Below are positions 1-10,135 of a DNA stretch of 64,000 nt, one piece after another. How positions within the stretch are numbered: position 1 is the first letter of the stretch; the number at the start of each line of letters is the position of its first letter. A model generated the notes under the pieces. The model did not search any database. It had not been told where the DNA came from and worked only from the letters and a program-made list of their open reading frames with translations. The DNA comes from Hamiltosporidium tvaerminnensis (Eukaryota; Microsporidia; Dubosqiidae). The translations under genes and the position numbers were made by a program. Location of the stretch: NCBI GenBank assembly GCA_022605425.2, contig CM061251.1:403001-467000 (forward strand), in the 5' to 3' direction.

Positions 1-481
1 AGATTGTTTTATTTTCTATCTTATTGATCCATTATATTTTAATCAGGATTTAACTCAAAAATCTATAATTTATTTTAAAGATTGTTTTATTTTCTATCTT
101 ATTGATCCATTATATTTTAATCAGGATATATATCAAAAATCTATAATTTATTTTAAACATTATTTTATTTTCTATCTTATTGATCCATTATATTTTAATC
201 AGGATTTAACTCAAAAATCTATAATTTATTTTAAAGATTGTTTTATTTTCTATCTTATTGATCCATTATATTTTAATCAGGATTTAACTCAAAAATCTAT
301 AATTTATTTTAAAGATTGTTTTATTTTCTATCTTATTGATCCATTATATCTTAATCAGGATTTAACTCAAAAATCCATAATTTATTTTAAACATTGTTTT
401 ATTTTCTATCTTATTGATCCATTTTATTTTAATCAGGATTTAAATCAAAAATCTATAATTTATTTTAAAGATTGTTTTATT
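1..481. repeat. 78-bp tandem satellite (6 copies plus partial)
   Basis: Six full units of exactly 78 bp start at 1, 79, 157, 235, 313 and 391, with a 13-base partial at 469. Each unit begins with a variant of AGATTGTTTTATTTTC and ends with TTTATTTTAA. Units differ by only a few substitutions (for example the third begins ACATTATT, and the second has ATATATATC where others have ATTTAACTC), so the array is young or being homogenised. It touches the window edge and probably continues to the left. There is no open frame of note. It could be subtelomeric, centromeric or an ordinary intergenic satellite; the sequence does not decide. Confidence 0.97.
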
Positions 482-1644
482 TCAAAATTACATTTTTTAA
501 TATTTACATATTTTATCTCTTATAATATATTTCTTCAATCAACATTAAATAAATTAAAAAAAATATAAATTTATTGCAAATTAGATTAATAAAAGAATTT
601 TAGATAGGAAGGATGAAGTATTGATTTAAAGATTTTTTTACCTTAAAAAATACATTTAGTGTATTAAGAATTAATGGTAGAAACAATGATATCCTAATAA
701 ATTAAAAATAATATTTTTTTAAATTATAGTAAATAGAATATAATTTATATTAATTTTGAGTTTTTTACTGTAGGAATACTTTATTTCTAATACATACTTT
801 TAATTTTTGGTATAAATTTTCGTAAATAGAAATGCTTACAAAATTTATTTTATTAAAATTTTATTTCTTAAAAATTACTTTGGTTGGGAACAGGTCTAAT
901 TTTACTTTGAGAATTACTTTAAAATGAACAAAATTATTTTATATTCGTTAATGAGATAATACATTTAAGAATTTTTGATGAGATATACTAATATGTATTT
1001 TATAATTAAATCAGCTCCAAAATCCGTATTTAAATACATGAATAACATCTGGTAAAAAAAATCAAAGGATAAACGACATATAAACCAAAATAATATCATG
1101 TGGAAACCATGAACTATTATTAGAAACAAGTAAGTTAGGCAAATACTTTTTTATAAAAAAAATATAAATTAACTTCAATAATTAGTTTCTAAATTTTAAA
1201 ATTTAAAATTTTCTTGTTTATCTAGTGAAGTAGATTTGTAAATGTGTACAATCTACAAAGCAAAAGTTTATTTTAATATATTTATTTACTTATAAGAAAA
1301 ATATAAATCCAGAGGAACTATTGAAAGAAAGCATTAGAATAAATATTCTATAATCTATACTAATTAAAACTTTTCTTAATATTTCTACTCATTTTATTTT
1401 ATTATTCTTTAAATCATAGTTGATTTTTAATACAATGTTGGATAATAATACAAATACAATTAAATAAAATTTAAGACATTTAAACATATATTATTCTATT
1501 ACAATAAAACTACTAAGTACTTGAATTTATTTTAGTCTGATAGGAATTCAAAAGAAATTTATAAAAAGTTTATTTATTTAATTAAAAATTTATTTTTAAA
1601 AAATAAAAAAAGTTTTACTACCTGAGTAAAATATTTAGTGTGGA
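482..1644. other. AT-rich intergenic DNA, no gene seen
   Basis: Low-complexity AT-rich sequence with stops in all frames. Apart from homopolymer runs I see no RNA gene, no repeat copy and no promoter-like C run. Confidence 0.7.
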
Positions 1645-1810
1645 AAGAAGATGTCCACATTTAAAACTATCTGATTGTGAATGTGTGCGTGAAATTGTTG
1701 TTAAAATCGATGTTGATATTTTAGTGTGATATAAACCACATTAAATCTATAGGAAATCCCTTATAATCCCGAGTTACAACTGATTAAAAGAGACAAGTGG
1801 AAAATTCGCT
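1645..1810 (+). repeat. Repeat A, degraded 5' fragment
   Basis: The stretch GATGTCCACATTTAAAACT followed by a TCTG-TTG-AATG-GTG-GTGAAA pattern matches the first ~55 bases of repeat A. The following part, containing TAAACCACATTAAATCTATAGG, aligns with the repeat A segment AAACCACACTACATCTTTGG. Similarity fades after about 1760. This is a relic of the 5' third only. Confidence 0.55.
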
Positions 1811-2306
1811 GTTTTTAATACTGGACACCGAAAGGTAAAAGAGGAAATGAATAAATATGTAAGTAAAATATTTCCATTTAAAATTATTTAAGAACCGAAA
1901 ATTAATCTTGAAATCATAAGATTTTGTGAAATAATGGTTATTTCTTATAAATGAAAGATATTTTAGATATGAATATTTCTTATAAAATGAAAGATATTTT
2001 AGCTCTGTTTATTTCTTTAAACAGATAAAATATTAACTAGACTTAATATTTCTTTAAAAATTTTAAATGTTTTATAGATATAAATATTTCTTTACCTACA
2101 AAAAATATTAAATAGATCTAAATTTTAATTAAATTATTTCTTTTTATAATATTATTGATTATTTATACTTTTTGATTTTACAAGTCATCAAATTGTTTTA
2201 TCTGTGTTTAAGATTTAAAACGAAACAAATGTGTTTTTTATATAAAATACAAGGAACATAAATCTTTTAAAAATTATTTTGTAAACGAAATATAAACAAA
2301 GAAAAA
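1811..2306. other. Intergenic region upstream of the first mannosyltransferase gene
   Basis: AT-rich. A short imperfect direct repeat of the form ATTTCTTATAAAATGAAAGA lies at about 1938-2000. Directly before the start codon at 2307 is TATAAACAAAGAAAAA, with no C run, unlike three other genes in the window. Confidence 0.6.
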
Positions 2307-3347
2307 ATGTTTTTATTGCTTTTTACGTTTTATTTTGTAATATATTTGGGTAAAGAAAATGCGGTAATAATCGTTTTAAGCAAAAATGACGAATTAGAGA
2401 AGATTTTAAAGTGTTTGAATACGTTTGAAAGAATGTTTAATTCAAAATATAGGTATCCGTATGTGTTTTTTAATGATAGTGAATTTAGTGAGGAGTATAA
2501 AAATAAGATTAGAGATGTGATTTCATCAACGGTTGAGTTTGGTTTGTTGAGTAGTGAAGAATGGGGAGTGCCTGGTTTTATTGATAATGAGAAAATGTTT
2601 AAAAAAATACGTGAGATGAAAAAGAAGAATATTAAATATGGTGGTTTACTTTCTTATAGAAAGATGTGTAGGTTTTATTCGGGTTTCTTCTATAGAAATG
2701 AGTTGGTAGCCAAGTATGATTATTATTGGAGAATTGAACCTGATATCGAATTTTTTTGTGAAATCAAATACGATCCTTTTTTATTTGTGAAGAATACTAA
2801 TAAGAAATACGGATTTGTGATCTCAGTTATTGAGATTATGGAAACTGTTCCTACGTTATGGAATGCTGTTTCTGATTTTATAGAAGTATACGACAAAAAA
2901 TATCCAAATTACAAAATGAAAGAAAGAATGAAGAATATTAAGAATAAAGATAAAGACGGAGATAATTATAAAGATGATTATGGAAATCTAAGGTTTGTGA
3001 CTGATGGGCATGGATTCAATGGGTGTCATTTTTGGTCAAATTTTGAAATTGCTGCTTTTGATTTCTTCCGAAGTAAAATTTATTCGGATTTTTTTAACTT
3101 TTTAGATCGTAAAGGTGGTTTCTTCTACGAAAGATGGGGAGATGCTCCGATACATTCGATTGCTGTAAGTTTATTTCTTAAGAAAAACGAAATTCATTTT
3201 TTTGGCGACATAGGATATTACCATCCGCCTGTAACTTATTGTCCCAGTTTTAAACAAAACTCATTGTGTAAGTGTGACAGAGAAAAATCTTTTAATTATA
3301 AACGGAAAACTTGCCTCGATAAACTTGAAATAAAACAATATCTATAA
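2307..3347 (+). CDS. GT15 (KRE2/MNT1 family) alpha-1,2-mannosyltransferase, paralog 1
   Basis: Likely a Golgi/secretory glycosyltransferase that moves mannose from GDP-mannose to protein-linked glycans, the role of the yeast KRE2/MNT1/KTR family. Visible family landmarks are: an N-terminal hydrophobic stretch (residues 1-14, uncleaved anchor or signal peptide, almost no cytosolic tail); the substrate-region block YRYPYVFFND near 48-57; the metal/nucleotide block WRIEPDIEFFC at 141-151 with Glu144; HFWSNFEIAAF at 241-251 with the candidate catalytic Glu247; ERWGDAPIHS at 275-284 with metal-ligand candidate His283; DIGYYHPP; and a C-terminal Cys cluster (C-x(9)-C-x-C-x(12)-C) typical of the family. 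At 346 residues it is shorter than yeast members (about 400-440), having lost most of the stem. It carries a Lys/Asp-rich insert at about 199-226 absent from its neighbour. The start chosen is the first ATG before the hydrophobic stretch. The next gene, about 0.92 kb downstream on the same strand, is its paralog. Family assignment is firm; exact linkage specificity is inferred. Confidence 0.93.
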   Translation: MFLLLFTFYFVIYLGKENAVIIVLSKNDELEKILKCLNTFERMFNSKYRYPYVFFNDSEFSEEYKNKIRDVISSTVEFGLLSSEEWGVPGFIDNEKMFKKIREMKKKNIKYGGLLSYRKMCRFYSGFFYRNELVAKYDYYWRIEPDIEFFCEIKYDPFLFVKNTNKKYGFVISVIEIMETVPTLWNAVSDFIEVYDKKYPNYKMKERMKNIKNKDKDGDNYKDDYGNLRFVTDGHGFNGCHFWSNFEIAAFDFFRSKIYSDFFNFLDRKGGFFYERWGDAPIHSIAVSLFLKKNEIHFFGDIGYYHPPVTYCPSFKQNSLCKCDREKSFNYKRKTCLDKLEIKQYL

Positions 3348-4271
3348 TAAATATTTGAAAGTTATCAAATCAAATATTTTAAAATGTTTAAAAGTTAGAA
3401 TATAAAAGCATTTTGTGATAAATAATAAAAAATTAAAATTAAACTAAACATTTGGTAAAAATATTATATATTGCATTAGAATATAATAAACACGGTACTT
3501 GTAATTGGGCTTAGTAATATTTTTATATTCAAAGACAGTTTAAATAAATCTATAACGTACTACAACAACAATTAATTATTTACAATAATTGTTAATAATA
3601 TTCTTTTAAATGTAATATGTTGAGAAGAAAACCACAAATTAAATTATTTTCATGTATTTTGTTTAATTTAAAAAATAAAATAAATTATACGTTATATTTT
3701 ATATAAAACCTATTATTAATCAAAGAAATTCAGTATTTTTAAAAACTAAGTTTGATTGTTTAGAAGCTGCACCTTTTAATACTTTAAATATTTCCGTTGC
3801 AAAAGACAAAAATATTTAAATAAACGTTTCGACAATAAAAAAAACATTTTTAAAGGTTTAAATAATATAAAACCAGATAGATATTAGTTTATTAAAATAT
3901 GTTTTAAATATAAATTTAATCTGTGGTTCTAAATATAGAATTTTAATTAATTTAAGACCCTGGTAATTAATTTATTGTAATACAATATCTTAATTAAATT
4001 ACAATAGTAGTAATTTTATAATTTACAAAAAAATTAAAAATAGGATTCGTTTTAAAACCTTGCTATGACCATAAGTAATTTTAGAAACAAATAACCAAAA
4101 ACAAAAAGAACTTTTTTCACAAAATAAATAAAAAAATATGAAAACTTAATTTTATAAACAAATTAAAAAAAATGGAAAATATTGTTTTTTTAAAATATAT
4201 AATACAATGTATCAAACATTTATTGTTATTTTAACAGAAAAAAAAGACTTGAAACAAAAAATAAACAAATT
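3348..4271. other. Intergenic region between the two mannosyltransferase genes
   Basis: About 0.92 kb of AT-rich DNA with no open frame of interest. The last bases before the ATG at 4272 are AATAAACAAATT, sharing ATAAACAAA with the same position of the upstream paralog. No C run precedes the start. Confidence 0.6.
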
Positions 4272-5240
4272 ATGTTTCTTCTTTTGTATTTTATTTTACA
4301 GATACTTACCAAAGAGAATGCCGTGATAGTAATTCTATGTAGAAATGAAGAGATGAACCAAATAAGTGAAAGTATAAAGAACTTTGAAGAAATATTTAAC
4401 AAGCAGTATAATTATCCGTACGTTTTTTTAAATGACAATGATTTTACCGAAGAATTCAAATCAAAGATTAAAAGTGTTGTTAGTTCAACAGTAGAATTTG
4501 GTAAAATAAATTATCCAATGTGGGGACCACCTAAACATATAAATATGGATAAAGCAAAAGAAAATATGAAATCTTTAGAAAGCCAAAATATAATTTATGG
4601 CGGTTCTCTATCGTACAGAAATATGTGTAGATTTTTTTCAGGATATTTTTATAGGCACGACTTAGTTAAAAAGTACGATTATTATTGGAGAATAGAACCT
4701 GGTGTTAAATTTTTTTGTAAGATGAATTATGATCCATTTAAGTTTTTAAGAGAATCCAAAAAAGAATATGGATTCGTAATTACGATTAGAGAATATATGC
4801 AGACAATACCCACACTATGGGATGCGACTAAAGAGTTCCTGTCTTTACACCGAAATAAAATTAATATACCTGTTTTGGATTTTATATTTAACGACGATTT
4901 ATCATATAACGGATGTCATTTTTGGTCAAATTTTGAAATTGCCGCATTCTCTTTTTTTAGATCAGATATATACCAAAAATACTTCGATTTTTTAGATTCT
5001 AAAGGTGGATTCTATTATGAAAGATGGGGCGATGCCCCAATCCATTCACTAGCTGCTAATTTGTTTTTAGGAAAAGATAAAATACATTTTTTTGAAGACA
5101 TAGGATATGAGCACCCACCATATCAACACTGCCCCAAATCACCTTCTAGATTAACGGAATGTACCTGTACGCCAAATAATTCAATAGATATGGCCCAGTA
5201 CTCCTGTTTAAAAGAATACTTCGTCAGTTTTTTAAAATAA
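4272..5240 (+). CDS. GT15 (KRE2/MNT1 family) alpha-1,2-mannosyltransferase, paralog 2
   Basis: Tandem paralog of the gene at 2307-3347, same predicted role in O- or N-glycan mannosylation in the secretory pathway. It starts with a hydrophobic stretch (residues 1-13), followed by TKENAVIVILCRNEE, the same block as in paralog 1. The metal/nucleotide block is WRIEPGVKFFC at 139-149 (Glu142); HFWSNFEIAAF gives Glu222 as catalytic candidate; ERWGDAPIHS gives His258. The C-terminal Cys pattern (HCP...CTC...SC) is kept. It is 322 residues long and lacks the Lys/Asp-rich insert of paralog 1, having a short hydrophobic loop there instead. All residues I expect for activity are present in both copies, so both look functional. 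They have diverged along their whole length, so the duplication is not recent. Confidence 0.93.
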   Translation: MFLLLYFILQILTKENAVIVILCRNEEMNQISESIKNFEEIFNKQYNYPYVFLNDNDFTEEFKSKIKSVVSSTVEFGKINYPMWGPPKHINMDKAKENMKSLESQNIIYGGSLSYRNMCRFFSGYFYRHDLVKKYDYYWRIEPGVKFFCKMNYDPFKFLRESKKEYGFVITIREYMQTIPTLWDATKEFLSLHRNKINIPVLDFIFNDDLSYNGCHFWSNFEIAAFSFFRSDIYQKYFDFLDSKGGFYYERWGDAPIHSLAANLFLGKDKIHFFEDIGYEHPPYQHCPKSPSRLTECTCTPNNSIDMAQYSCLKEYFVSFLK

Positions 5241-5989
5241 ATCATTCAATTTCATAATAAGAGTATGTAAAAGATTTACTTACTCGTTGGTTTTTTTCAT
5301 TGTTCAAAATAAAAATTTTTTGTTAAGTTTTTTAACATTTATTTACATTCTAGAATGATTTAATCTTCTTATATATTATAAATATCAATTTATATACACA
5401 CACTTTCAATAGAATCAAAAGTTGTTTACAGCAAATATTTTGAGCTTTACAGTTCATAAAAAAAACCTATTTTTTCGTAAGACTAGGCTTACAAATTAAA
5501 ATTAATATCATGAAACTATTTTTTAAATAAACAGTTGCGAAATATATTTATGTTAAAAATATCTAAGTCTGCACATATTAATTTCTTAAATAAAACATAA
5601 AAAGTAATAGTAAGCAGTAGTTTTTTTAAAAAAAATAAATTATTATCGATTTCAACCATGTTTTTGAAAATACAACTGTATAACAATCATTAGATTTCAA
5701 AGATATGATACTTTGAATCTTTATCAAAATCTTTTTATTTGAATTGAAGCACGGTAAACACCATTTTAAAGTAGCAGTATACCAACTGTTACAATTTAAG
5801 TGAACGACTAATTTTTTTATAAAAGATTTAAAATCATGTCGTTAATATGTTTCCAAACCAATTTTGTTCTATCTAATAGCTTTTAATTATGAAAGACTTA
5901 AGAACCGATATTAAAATATTTTTTTTTGTAGATTTTTTTTTATAAAAAAGTAAAAAATAAAAATTTAATTCTCTTCTATTTCTTATGAA
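5241..5989. other. AT-rich intergenic DNA, no gene seen
   Basis: No long open frame, RNA gene or repeat copy visible between the second mannosyltransferase and repeat A. Confidence 0.65.
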
Positions 5990-6720
5990 TGTGAAGCAGA
6001 ATGTCCACATAAAAACATTTTGCTTGGCAATGAGTGTATAAAACTGGTATGAGGATCATTGTTTAGATATTTAGTGGCAAAAAACCCTCACAGCATCTTT
6101 GGTTGTTCCATGGGAGTAGTTATGAGGAGGAGAGGTCTAAGAAATGGCGAAACTTTTTCTACAAATAAATATTTGTAGTTTCTTAGGTAGCTTGATTGCA
6201 GAACGCGACTGAAAATATAGGTAATTGCCATGTAAAAGAGTGGAAACCCAATCTTGCATACTCGGGTTAGAAGATTTACGCCTGAAAGATATAGAAAACA
6301 AAACCATTTAAAGCCTGGAGAGCTAAGTAGCAGGTTATAATTGTTGGTATTACATTGCACTGTCTAGGTTGATCCCATGTAAGTCTCTGAAATATATCTT
6401 AGCTAGAAGTTTATAAGGTTTAGAAAGTGTAAAGTAAGTGGGAATACAGCATAATATTGAGTGGGTTTGGGGTAGATTTTATTCTACGATACACATCCAT
6501 ACAACGGAAACTAACGAAATCGAGGCAACCACCTTGCTTATTAAATTGTTAACACAGCTTTTAGATGAAAGGATTTGGGATGTAGGTATCTTAGGGGGTA
6601 CCGATGGGGTGTTGAGATAGCAGTTATTTATGTTAAACCTACCACAGCATTAATGCTATGAAAACAAATATAACACTTGTCACTGTTTTAAAAAGATGTG
6701 ATATCTTTAAATAAAGTTTT
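5990..6720 (+). repeat. Repeat A, near full-length copy
   Basis: A ~0.73-kb dispersed repeat found also at 16145, 22541 (minus) and 61765, with decayed copies at 1645, 45690 and 58620. Landmarks in order: GTCCACATAAAAAC, the CTTTGGTTGTTCCATGGGAG block, a hairpin CTACAAAT-AAAT-ATTTGTAG near 6159-6178, CTAAGTAGCAGGTTATA, CATTGCACTGTCTAGG, GAAATATATCTTAGCTAGAAG, GCAGTTATTTATGTTAAACC and a 3' end AAATAAAGTTTT. It is less AT-rich than its surroundings. No terminal inverted repeats were found. A 90-codon open frame lies on the minus strand (6088-6360) but the other copies do not keep it open. Confidence 0.9.
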
Positions 6721-7518
6721 AAACCAATATAAAACCGCTTTTATCATTAAAAATGGTGTTTTTGTAGCTTTTTTAAATACAATCTTGCTTTTTATTTCTT
6801 AGAATAATAAGAAAAATAAAAATAAGAAAATGAAAAGTGAGTTATAGTTTACGGAGATTTCAAATAAGAATAAGAAAGAATAAATAAAAAAAAATATAAA
6901 AGATATTCTTAAAAATAAAATGCCAAAAAATTGTTGCATTTATGATTTATAAAATAACAATCAAAATAACTCTAAAATTTGTATTGTGTGTTCCACAGTT
7001 ATAATTGTTTAGTGTAAATAAGAAGAACTGAAAAAAAATTTCTTTAATACTGCACCACACTTTAAAAAATACATTAAAATGTCATAAATATCAATCTATG
7101 CATAAACAAAAAAATTATTTAAGAAAAAAAGGCATGGAAAAAGCATGAAAAAGCAGAAGAGAATGTAGTAGAATATAAGTAATTCTCACTCTATAACTTT
7201 GAAGTAACCGTTGAATAAAAAAATAAAATAAAAACAAATAAAAAAAAAGCATTAAAATTAAGAAAGTTAATTACAAAAATAGAAATATAAAAGAATAGAA
7301 ATACAAAAATTAAAAAATAAATAAATACAATAAACCAAACCGAAGAAATACAAAAATAGAAATATAAAAAAATATAAAGAATAACCAAATATAAAGAATT
7401 AAAATTCCAAATTAATACAAAAATAGAAATATAAAAGAATCTAAAATTAAAAATTAAAAATTACTAAAAGAAAACAAAGAATAAAATAAAATTTTTTCCG
7501 AATTAAACCCTTTAATCT
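6721..7518. repeat. A-rich degenerate low-complexity tract 3' of EF-1alpha
   Basis: On the plus strand this is A-rich with many imperfect repetitions of AAATAGAAATATAAAA, clearest at 7240-7480. It lies just downstream of the EF-1alpha stop codon, so it would be the U-rich 3' flank of that transcript. The 65-residue minus-strand open frame at 7191-7388 is a product of this Phe/Ile-rich composition. Confidence 0.7.
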
Positions 7519-8949
7519 TTAACCAGCTGGTGCTTTAGACCTTCCAACTGGTGCCTTCTTCTTATCAACCACCTTACCCTTACCTTCAGTCTTAGCAGAA
7601 ATACCCGTTACTTCCTTGAACTCATCCGCAGAATATCGATGCTCAATAGCCCCAATTCCTACAACAGCACCACCATCACGAAGAGCAAACTTAGCCAAAG
7701 AAGGATACTCGGTCATTACTTCCATTACTGTAGACTTCTGTGGTTGTATGACACAAAGAAGTGTATCTCCTTTAGAAGCCAAATCAGGATCAGTAATAGT
7801 CTCTTTTACTCCCTGTGCTTTCTTACTAAGAAATTTAACCAACTTAACAGGGACATGATGAGTTCCTAAATCCATTACAGGACAGTAACCCGGTTTTATA
7901 CCCTTAGGATGATCTATAATCATAATCTTAGCTCTTGCACCCTCAAACATAACAATTGGAGAATTCTTAGCCTCACTTACCACATTACCTGCCTTTATCT
8001 GAGTAATATCTCCTTTAGTAATACTTTTAAGTGCCAACCCACAGTTATCACCTGCCATTACCTCTGTCTGTGCCTCCTTATGAATTTCTAAGGATTTGAT
8101 TTCTGCACAGATATCTGCTGGTTGTATTGTTACTTGCATACCTGGCTTAATAACACCTGCATCTACTCTACCTGTATAAACAGTACCAATACCACTTATC
8201 TTATGAATAGAAACAATAGGCATTCTAAGGGGTTTACCGATAGGTCTCTCGGGCACAGATTGGAAATCAATTGCTCCTTCCAAAGTCTTAATGTTTTGAC
8301 CTTCTTTCATTGTACCTTCGAACCAACTAAACTTTTCTCCTTTCTCCACAATATTGATACCTTTATATCCACTAATAGGTATAATAATTGGATCTTTGTC
8401 CGGATGTATCTTAGAAATAATACGTTTCATCTCATCTCTGACTTCTTCAAATCTTTGTTTCTGAGAACCTTCTGGTACTGCATCTGTCTTATTAATACCT
8501 ACTATAAGTTTTTTAACACCTACAATACCACTAATAGTAATATGACTCTTAAGTGTTCCACCAGAAATCGCCTTTTCAAATTCATTAGCAGCACATGGTA
8601 CAATAACAATACCTACATCTGCTTGTGCTGCTCCAGTAACCATGTTCTTAATAAAATCTTTATGCCCGGGACAATCAATAATATTCAATTCGAATTTAGA
8701 TGTCTTAATATGAATAAGTGTATTGTTAATAGTAATACCTCTATCACGTTCAGAGTCACTCGTGTCAGTGACAAAAGCGTAGGAAAAAGATTCTTTTCCT
8801 TTTGTTTCTGCTATGTTCTTCAGTTTTTCCATAACACGTTCCCCCACGAATCCTAGTTGGTATACCAAGTTACCTACTGTTGTACTTTTGCCGGAGTCTA
8901 CGTGTCCGATGACACACATATTTATAGCGCGTCTAAATGCTGTTGCCAT
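7519..8949 (-). CDS. TEF1: Translation elongation factor 1-alpha (EF-1alpha)
   Basis: GTPase that delivers aminoacyl-tRNA to the ribosomal A site. Full length at 476 residues with no intron. The GTPase domain shows G1 GHVDSGKST at 15-23, the switch region RGITINN from residue 70, G3 DCPGH at 92-96 and G4 NKTD at 153-156. Domain 2 (about 240-330) carries RMPIVSIHKISGIGTVYTGRV and domain 3 (about 335-445) ends in the usual EF-1alpha core GAVVGIGAI. Oddities: G4 reads NKTD rather than the near-universal NKMD, the N-terminus MATAFRRAINMCVIG lacks the KEKTH of most eukaryotes, and the Lys-rich tail (VVDKKKAPVGRSKAPAG) is short. These features, with one- and two-residue length differences, suit a microsporidian EF-1alpha. 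Its base composition is visibly richer in G+C than the flanks, as expected for a highly expressed gene. The start ATG is preceded by CCCCC at -6 to -10. Confidence 0.98.
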   Translation of the reverse strand: MATAFRRAINMCVIGHVDSGKSTTVGNLVYQLGFVGERVMEKLKNIAETKGKESFSYAFVTDTSDSERDRGITINNTLIHIKTSKFELNIIDCPGHKDFIKNMVTGAAQADVGIVIVPCAANEFEKAISGGTLKSHITISGIVGVKKLIVGINKTDAVPEGSQKQRFEEVRDEMKRIISKIHPDKDPIIIPISGYKGINIVEKGEKFSWFEGTMKEGQNIKTLEGAIDFQSVPERPIGKPLRMPIVSIHKISGIGTVYTGRVDAGVIKPGMQVTIQPADICAEIKSLEIHKEAQTEVMAGDNCGLALKSITKGDITQIKAGNVVSEAKNSPIVMFEGARAKIMIIDHPKGIKPGYCPVMDLGTHHVPVKLVKFLSKKAQGVKETITDPDLASKGDTLLCVIQPQKSTVMEVMTEYPSLAKFALRDGGAVVGIGAIEHRYSADEFKEVTGISAKTEGKGKVVDKKKAPVGRSKAPAG

Positions 8950-8954
8950 TTTCT

Positions 8955-8959
8955 GGGGG
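8955..8959 (-). promoter_or_regulatory. CCC-type start-proximal signal of EF-1alpha
   Basis: Read on the minus strand, ACCCCCAGAAA directly precedes the ATG. A CCC or GGG run just before the start codon is a described feature of highly expressed microsporidian genes, and transcripts then have almost no 5' leader. The same type of run precedes the genes at 13831 and 24664. Confidence 0.6.
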
Positions 8960-9104
8960 TAAAAAATTTAAGAATTTATATTTGTAAAGAAATGGTAGTA
9001 TGGGGTGTTATTTATAATAATATTGATGGTGTTAAATTTATATTAAAATATTTATTAGTTGGTTTATAAGAAAAGCGGTTTTATTTACACAAAAAAATTG
9101 ATAA

Positions 9105-9186
9105 AATATTTCAATAGAAATTGTATTTTTACTTGAAATTGTACTTTAGTAGAAATTGTATTTTTAGTTGAAATTGTATTTTTATG
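9105..9186. repeat. Short tandem repeat of GAAATTGTATTTTTA type
   Basis: Four imperfect units of about 18-20 bases, each with GAAATTGTA followed by TTTTTA or CTTTAG, lie about 160-240 bases upstream of EF-1alpha. Confidence 0.8.
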
Positions 9187-9423
9187 AGAAAAGTACATAT
9201 TTCTAAGAAAGTAGTTCATTTAGTAGAATTATGTTTTAAAATCAAGACGTTTTAGTAAACAGTTTTATAAAAGAAGAATATATTTATAAGACATAACAGT
9301 AATATTTTCTTAGTATTTAACGAATGTATTTTTAAAAAGAAGAAAAAGGTGTAGTTGTGTGAATGAGAGAAGGTTTGTGTATGTGAAAGACAGAGTGCAA
9401 GATAGTTGGTGTCTGCGAGGAGT

Positions 9424-9730
9424 AAGATAGAGTGTGGGAGATAGAAAGAGAGTGTGGGAGATAGAAAGAGAGTGTGGGAGATAGAAAGAGAGCAGAGAAT
9501 ATGAGAGATGGTATGAAAGATAGAAAGAGAGTATGAAAGAGAGAAGAGTGTGGGAGATAGAAAGGAGCAGAGAATATGAGAGATGGTATGAAAGATAGAA
9601 AGAGAGTATGAAAGAGAGAAGAGATAAAGAGAGAAGAAACAATATGTGATATATCATATAACTAATCATAAAATTCAAAGAAGAAAGAGAATGAATAAAG
9701 AGAAGTAAAACGAAAAGAAAGCGAAAAGTT
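9424..9730. repeat. Purine-rich (GA) satellite
   Basis: The plus strand here is nearly all purine apart from scattered T. Three perfect 20-base units (AGAGTGTGGGAGATAGAAAG) run from about 9430 to 9490. A ~75-base unit containing GCAGAGAATATGAGAGATGG then occurs twice (from about 9492 and 9567), with one more copy of the 20-base unit between. GA-rich sequence continues to about 9730. The 122-residue minus-strand frame at 9310-9678 is a Ser/Leu-rich shadow. Confidence 0.9.
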
Positions 9731-9919
9731 ACGTTTATAAAAGAAAAGAAACGTGTTTTAATATTAAAAATATTTTTATAATAAAATAACAGTTAAAGAA
9801 ATATTTAAAAATCGATATAAAGAAAATATAATTTATTTTTAAAAGGAAAGAATTATTGTCTGATTTAATATTAATAAAGTGATTGTTAAATTAAATTTTA
9901 TTTAATAGAAAATAAAGGA

Positions 9920-9967
9920 AATAAAATATAAAATATAAAATATAAAATATAAAATATAAAATATAAA
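9920..9967. repeat. 7-bp microsatellite (ATAAAAT)n
   Basis: Between six and seven perfect copies of ATAAAAT. Confidence 0.95.
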
Positions 9968-9975
9968 TAGAATAT

Positions 9976-10135
9976 GAAGCAATTAAAAGAAAATTATAGA
10001 ATGGCAATAAAATATAAAAAATAATAAAGGAAATAAGAAATAATATGAATTAAAAGAAAATTATAGAATGGCAATAAAATATAAAAAAAAAATAATAAAG
10101 GAAATAAGAAATAATATGAATTAAAAAATGAAAAG
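9976..10135. repeat. ~70-bp direct repeat, two copies plus partial
   Basis: The segment containing TTATAGAATGGCAATAAAAT and then AATAATAAAGGAAATAAGAA occurs twice, from about 9980 and 10048, differing mainly in the length of one A run. A third partial copy begins near 10118. Confidence 0.88.

Noticed and set aside
1750-1780. CCCGAGTTACAACT shared with 33897-33910 next to the LINE fragment
   Set aside because: The exact match is about 13 bases, which is expected by chance between regions of a window this size; the surrounding similarity is weak.
6088-6360. 90-codon minus-strand frame inside repeat A
   Set aside because: Partly shared with the copy at 22.9 kb, but closed in the best preserved copies at 16.1 and 61.8 kb; both strands of repeat A have semi-open frames, so no coding function is supported.
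8122-8856. 244-codon plus-strand open frame
   Set aside because: Lies wholly opposite EF-1alpha; it is an antisense shadow of that gene's codons with a Cys/Asn/Thr-rich composition unlike a real protein.
9310-9678. 122-codon minus-strand Ser/Leu-rich frame
   Set aside because: It is the pyrimidine strand of the GA satellite; its length follows from the absence of stop codons in CT-rich DNA.
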